This document shows positions 28,350 to 31,198 of a DNA stretch of 31,198 nucleotides, piece after piece. The position numbers were made by a program, and so were the translations under genes. Each line of letters starts with the position of its first letter. Positions within the stretch are counted from its first letter, which is position 1. The DNA lies in assembly GCA_027578815.1 (NCBI GenBank), contig JANBTH010000140.1:1-31198 (forward strand), read 5' to 3'. The stretch is from Coemansia sp. RSA 1804. Its lineage: Eukaryota > Kickxellomycota > Kickxellomycetes > Kickxellales > Kickxellaceae. The notes beneath the pieces were generated by a model. The model was not told the DNA's origin. It did not search any database and saw only the letters and a program-made list of their open reading frames with translations.

Positions 28350-28952
28350 ATGTTCTCGCTTACGGCGCGTCTCGCCACTCTTCGCCTTGCCGTGCCGCTA
28401 GTACGAGGGGTGGCCACCAATGGCGGACACGGCACATTCAACAGGGAATCAAGATCCGCGCAATACGGACAGAACAGCACATCGAACGAAAGAAAGGAGG
28501 GGTCTTCGTCGCGGTCTTTGGGGGCCGAAAGCCTCACCGAGCAAGTGGACAGCATGGCCCAGTCGATTGCAAAAACGCCGCACATGACCCTCGATAGCCG
28601 AAACTACCAGAAAAGGGCGCGGATAAACACCGTCTACCACCCAGGCGAGTTGAACGAAGAGAAGCAGACGAACTACCCCAAAAAGCTGGACGACCAGCCG
28701 ACCAAAAAGGACCCGTTCCTCGCTCTTGGCACCAATCCGCTGAGGCACTACAAGAACGCGTCGATGCTGGCGCATTTTATCACCGATATGGGCAAGATCA
28801 AGCCGAGGAAAACCACCTCGCTCACCGCAAAGTCCCAGCGCCGTATTGCAAAGGCCATCAAGCGCGCGCGCGCCTTTGGTCTGCTTCCTCTGATGAACAA
28901 GCCTGCGCTCAGATCCGACTATGGCCGTAGATACTTTTCCGGATCCAGCTGA
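28350..28952 (+). CDS. RSM18: Mitochondrial small ribosomal subunit protein bS18m
   Basis: 200-residue protein. The C-terminal part (about 129-184) is a bacterial S18-type domain: NPLRHYKNASMLAHFITD, then KIKPRKTTSLTAKSQRRIAKAIKRARAFGLLP. This is the S18 pattern of a structured start, a basic helix and a Leu-Pro end. S18 binds 16S-type rRNA near the platform of the small subunit, here in the mitochondrial matrix. The first 20 residues are rich in Arg, Leu, Ala and Ser without acids, a good mitochondrial presequence, which supports the ATG at 28350. The frame is open further upstream, but that part is coded by the T-rich leader. The middle (about 25-125) is polar and likely a fungal-specific extension. 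Convergent with the HPC2-like gene. Confidence 0.9.
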   Translation: MFSLTARLATLRLAVPLVRGVATNGGHGTFNRESRSAQYGQNSTSNERKEGSSSRSLGAESLTEQVDSMAQSIAKTPHMTLDSRNYQKRARINTVYHPGELNEEKQTNYPKKLDDQPTKKDPFLALGTNPLRHYKNASMLAHFITDMGKIKPRKTTSLTAKSQRRIAKAIKRARAFGLLPLMNKPALRSDYGRRYFSGSS

Positions 28953-29164
28953 AAGCCTTCAGCACGGCTGCTGGCTTGGTATAGGGATAGATATATAAGT
29001 TCTGTCGCATATTCAAAAGTATTGGTGTTTTCCAGCAATGAGAATGCCATTAAATGAACCGAATTGCGTGTTTTTTTGCATAGAAAACGAGACCAAAAAT
29101 CAGGGCCAAGGCTGGCTGTCGTAAGAATGAAAAGGGACCAACTGCGTGGTTACAATGTAATAAT

Positions 29165-31198
29165 TTACGGCGATGTCAGATTATGTACGCTCATGCTGTA
29201 CCTGCTGGACCCGGGGCTGGCATACTCGTCCTCGTTGGTGCCATTACCGTTACCGCTGGCGTCCATGTGCTGCTGCTCAAACTGCTGCGGCCGGTCTCCA
29301 TGCTGTTGTGCCATCGATTGGGCGGTTCCACCATAATACGGAGATGTCTGCGCATACGCTCCAGCCTCTACAAATGGACTCTGCTGCTGACAATCAAAGA
29401 CGGCTGTGCTGCTGTTGTACGGCGAAGACTGGTGGTGTATTGGCATCGCAGGTGCACTGCCATCGTATGTTTGCGCAGGTAATGCTGGCTGCTGGCTGAG
29501 ATTGCTGTAAGCCTGCTTTGTGTGCCTGTAGTCGGCTCGAGTCGGAGATGCCACCTGCGGAGGCTGTTGTTGTTGTTGTTGTTGCTGATGATGATGAGGC
29601 GAGTGCATGACGCTCTGCGGGTACGGTGACATGCTGGGACCCGATGGCGCAAAGCCGCTGTCGTAGCGGGACGACGCAGATGTGCTATGCACCGACTGCG
29701 CTGGCGCGTTTACTGTCGCAAAATCAGGAGAATGCAACGGCTGCGTGCTTGGCTCTGTGTCGGCAGCAAACTCTGGCTGTGCTGGCGGCACAGGCGTGGC
29801 TTCCAGCGTTGAATGGGACTGTGCGCGCTGAGCAGCAGCCGGCGACGTCTCGTTCTTTGTGGGTCCGGTAGGGACTTCAGGTTTCTTGGTCTGCTTCTCC
29901 ACAAGCGACTTTCGGCTGCTGTAAGCACGGCTAATCTCGTAAGTAACCATGGTTGATCCCGGCCACAGGTTAACTAAGTGAGCATATGCGTCCTTTCGCG
30001 CCTGCTGCTCACGGTATGCGCCGTCCTTTCCTGCTCCCTGGTCCAGATGGTTGCGCAGCTCGTTCATGTTAAGCGACAGAAGAATGTACTGGTACAGAAT
30101 GTGCTTGCTGATTGTAGTCCAGTGCCACCGCACCTGCGCTCCGCCTGACGCTCCATCTTCGCTTTCCTTCGTGCCAGTACGGGCACCAACTGGAATCCAC
30201 CCCATTCCGCGCTCTATCTGCTCGTCTATGCGCGCCTTCAGCCCGTCCTCAATCTGCTTCAACTGCCTCTCCTTCCACGTCAGCAGATCGTGCCCAAGAA
30301 GCTTGCTCACGATCTTGCGCACAGTAGCACGGTTGTATGGAAGAATCTCAGCCATGCGATGGTATATTCCGGTGGTGAACCCAACAACATCCATAGGCGT
30401 AGACCATGCAAATATCTTGTGCTCTGGCGTGCGCAGAGATAAAACCAGTCGGTCATACTCCAGTGCACGGGCCATGGAAAGCTCGCATACCTGGCGAAGA
30501 GACGGCTTCAGTGTTGATGGAAATCGCTGTCGGTTTTCAAACGCCTCACTCTTTGTTGCCTGAGCCAGCTCCTCCAAAGCAGCCTCAATTTCTTGTGTTG
30601 GTTCTCTTGCCTCGTTAATAGCCATAGCATCCTCAGAGGTGATGGTTGTCGATGATGCAACAACACTTGATGCTGAAGGTGTTTCTCCTTTTCTGAAATG
30701 ATCCCTTCCGGTCTCGTCGTCTTGCTCAACCAAGCTCATATCCAAGTTCCCAACCTTGCTACCTTCCCTGCCGTTTGAAAAAGTTGCGCCTGGTCTGTCG
30801 TGTTCTGGTATAGGCGGGCGCTTTGGCCTGGCATCGTCCTCTGTGCCAGAAGCGCTGTCAACACCAGCTGAAACTACCGCTGCAACAACAGGATGCTCAA
30901 TCATGCTTTTTGCCTTGCTGGATTCCAGCTTTCGGCTTGTGCGAGCACCCGACTTTCGGCCATTCGTTGGTATTTGCGCCGTTTTCGCTGCAGCTCCAGA
31001 TTCACTGTTGCTTCGTCTGTGTTGGGACTTTCCATCTGCCTTTTTCTTTAGCGATGCAGACTCTGAAGATTCAACGACGCCCTTGGATGGAGCGGCTCCA
31101 TTGGCCTTCCTTTTATTAGGCGCGGGGTCTTTTGCTGGCTGCTTCTTCTCGGGCTGTTTGCGAGATCGCGGCTTTTTGTCTGTTTTCTCAAATTCCTC
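29165..31198 (-). CDS. HPC2/ubinuclein-like HIR histone-chaperone subunit (5' end beyond the window)
   Basis: The frame is open from the right edge of the window to the stop at 29165, giving 677 visible residues; the N-terminus lies off the window. The first 100 or so visible residues are Lys/Ser/Ala-rich and basic. A conserved helical block follows (RFPSTLKPSLRQVCEL to KIVSKLLGHDLLTWKERQ), including LPYNRATVRKIVSKLL, then a second block (HWTTISKHILYQYILLS, LVNLWPGSTM). This resembles the ubinuclein middle domain, which in the HIR/HIRA complex supports replication-independent H3-H4 deposition. The diagnostic HPC2-related domain would be upstream and cannot be checked. The C-terminal 250 residues are Pro/Ser/Gln/Tyr-rich and disordered, with Q8 and neighbouring His. 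An internal Met (30904) is not the start, because coding continues upstream without a stop. Confidence 0.7.
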   Translation of the reverse strand, partial: EEFEKTDKKPRSRKQPEKKQPAKDPAPNKRKANGAAPSKGVVESSESASLKKKADGKSQHRRSNSESGAAAKTAQIPTNGRKSGARTSRKLESSKAKSMIEHPVVAAVVSAGVDSASGTEDDARPKRPPIPEHDRPGATFSNGREGSKVGNLDMSLVEQDDETGRDHFRKGETPSASSVVASSTTITSEDAMAINEAREPTQEIEAALEELAQATKSEAFENRQRFPSTLKPSLRQVCELSMARALEYDRLVLSLRTPEHKIFAWSTPMDVVGFTTGIYHRMAEILPYNRATVRKIVSKLLGHDLLTWKERQLKQIEDGLKARIDEQIERGMGWIPVGARTGTKESEDGASGGAQVRWHWTTISKHILYQYILLSLNMNELRNHLDQGAGKDGAYREQQARKDAYAHLVNLWPGSTMVTYEISRAYSSRKSLVEKQTKKPEVPTGPTKNETSPAAAQRAQSHSTLEATPVPPAQPEFAADTEPSTQPLHSPDFATVNAPAQSVHSTSASSRYDSGFAPSGPSMSPYPQSVMHSPHHHQQQQQQQQPPQVASPTRADYRHTKQAYSNLSQQPALPAQTYDGSAPAMPIHHQSSPYNSSTAVFDCQQQSPFVEAGAYAQTSPYYGGTAQSMAQQHGDRPQQFEQQHMDASGNGNGTNEDEYASPGSSRYSMSVHNLTSP
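29564..29587 (-). repeat. Q8 trinucleotide repeat in the HPC2-like gene
   Basis: CAG, CAA x6, CAG on the coding strand, followed upstream by three His codons. Lies in the disordered C-terminal tail. Confidence 0.9.

Noticed and set aside
1..31198. Chromatin gene cluster (DNMT1, Arp5, SANT protein, HPC2-like) as one functional system
   Set aside because: The genes are interspersed with unrelated metabolic, ribosomal and transport genes on both strands, with no shared promoters. Co-location is probably chance.
1..31198. Mobile elements, CRISPR arrays, tRNA or rRNA genes
   Set aside because: No transposase or reverse-transcriptase motifs, terminal repeats, spaced direct repeats or RNA-gene signatures were found by eye.

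Overview
The window is nuclear DNA from a fungus. The evidence is a set of housekeeping genes of clearly fungal/opisthokont type (Arp5, Lsg1, Tim9, uroporphyrinogen decarboxylase, ARF6, mitochondrial bS18m, an HPC2/ubinuclein-like protein), mostly intronless genes of about 0.3-4.9 kb, a few introns of 119-122 bp with GTAAGT/GTAAAT donors and (in one) a perfect TACTAAC branch site, and short AT- or pyrimidine-rich intergenic spaces. A complete DNMT1-type cytosine methyltransferase and compact, intron-poor genes would suit an early-diverging filamentous fungus (for example Kickxellomycotina). That placement is an inference of low to moderate confidence, because no phylogeny could be run.

Layout, left to right. 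1-1488: AT-rich non-coding. 1489-6421 (+): DNMT1-like methyltransferase, three exons (RFTS, two BAH domains, catalytic domain with all key motifs). 6588-7958 and 8625-10013 (both -): tandem pair of secreted histidine acid phosphatases. 10290-12554 (-): Arp5 of the INO80 remodeller. 12555-13946: divergent, AT-rich spacer. 13947-18271 (+): divergent ABCC/MRP-like full ABC transporter, two exons, with a degenerate first nucleotide-binding domain. 18511-20103 (-): acidic, low-complexity protein with a Myb/SANT-like domain and a C-terminal coiled coil. 20104-21418: long promoter/terminator spacer with microsatellites and CCAAT repeats. 21419-23476 (-): Lsg1 GTPase. 24078-24359 (+): Tim9, divergent from Lsg1. 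24796-25980 (+): uroporphyrinogen decarboxylase with a polyalanine insertion. 27411-27953 (+): ARF6-type GTPase. 28350-28952 (+): mitochondrial ribosomal protein bS18m. 29165-31198 (-): HPC2/ubinuclein-like histone-chaperone subunit, running off the right edge.

The genes do not form an operon or an obvious pathway cluster. Several concern chromatin (DNMT1, Arp5, the SANT protein, HPC2-like) and several concern mitochondria or haem (Tim9, bS18m, HEM12), but such mixing is normal in compact fungal genomes. The points most worth following are the repeated acidic motif in the first two DNMT1 exons, the decayed NBD1 of the ABC transporter, the unassigned SANT/coiled-coil protein, the alanine insertion in uroporphyrinogen decarboxylase, and a perfect GC hairpin just past a candidate polyadenylation signal. 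I found no mobile element, CRISPR array, tRNA or rRNA, and no clear previously undescribed system.
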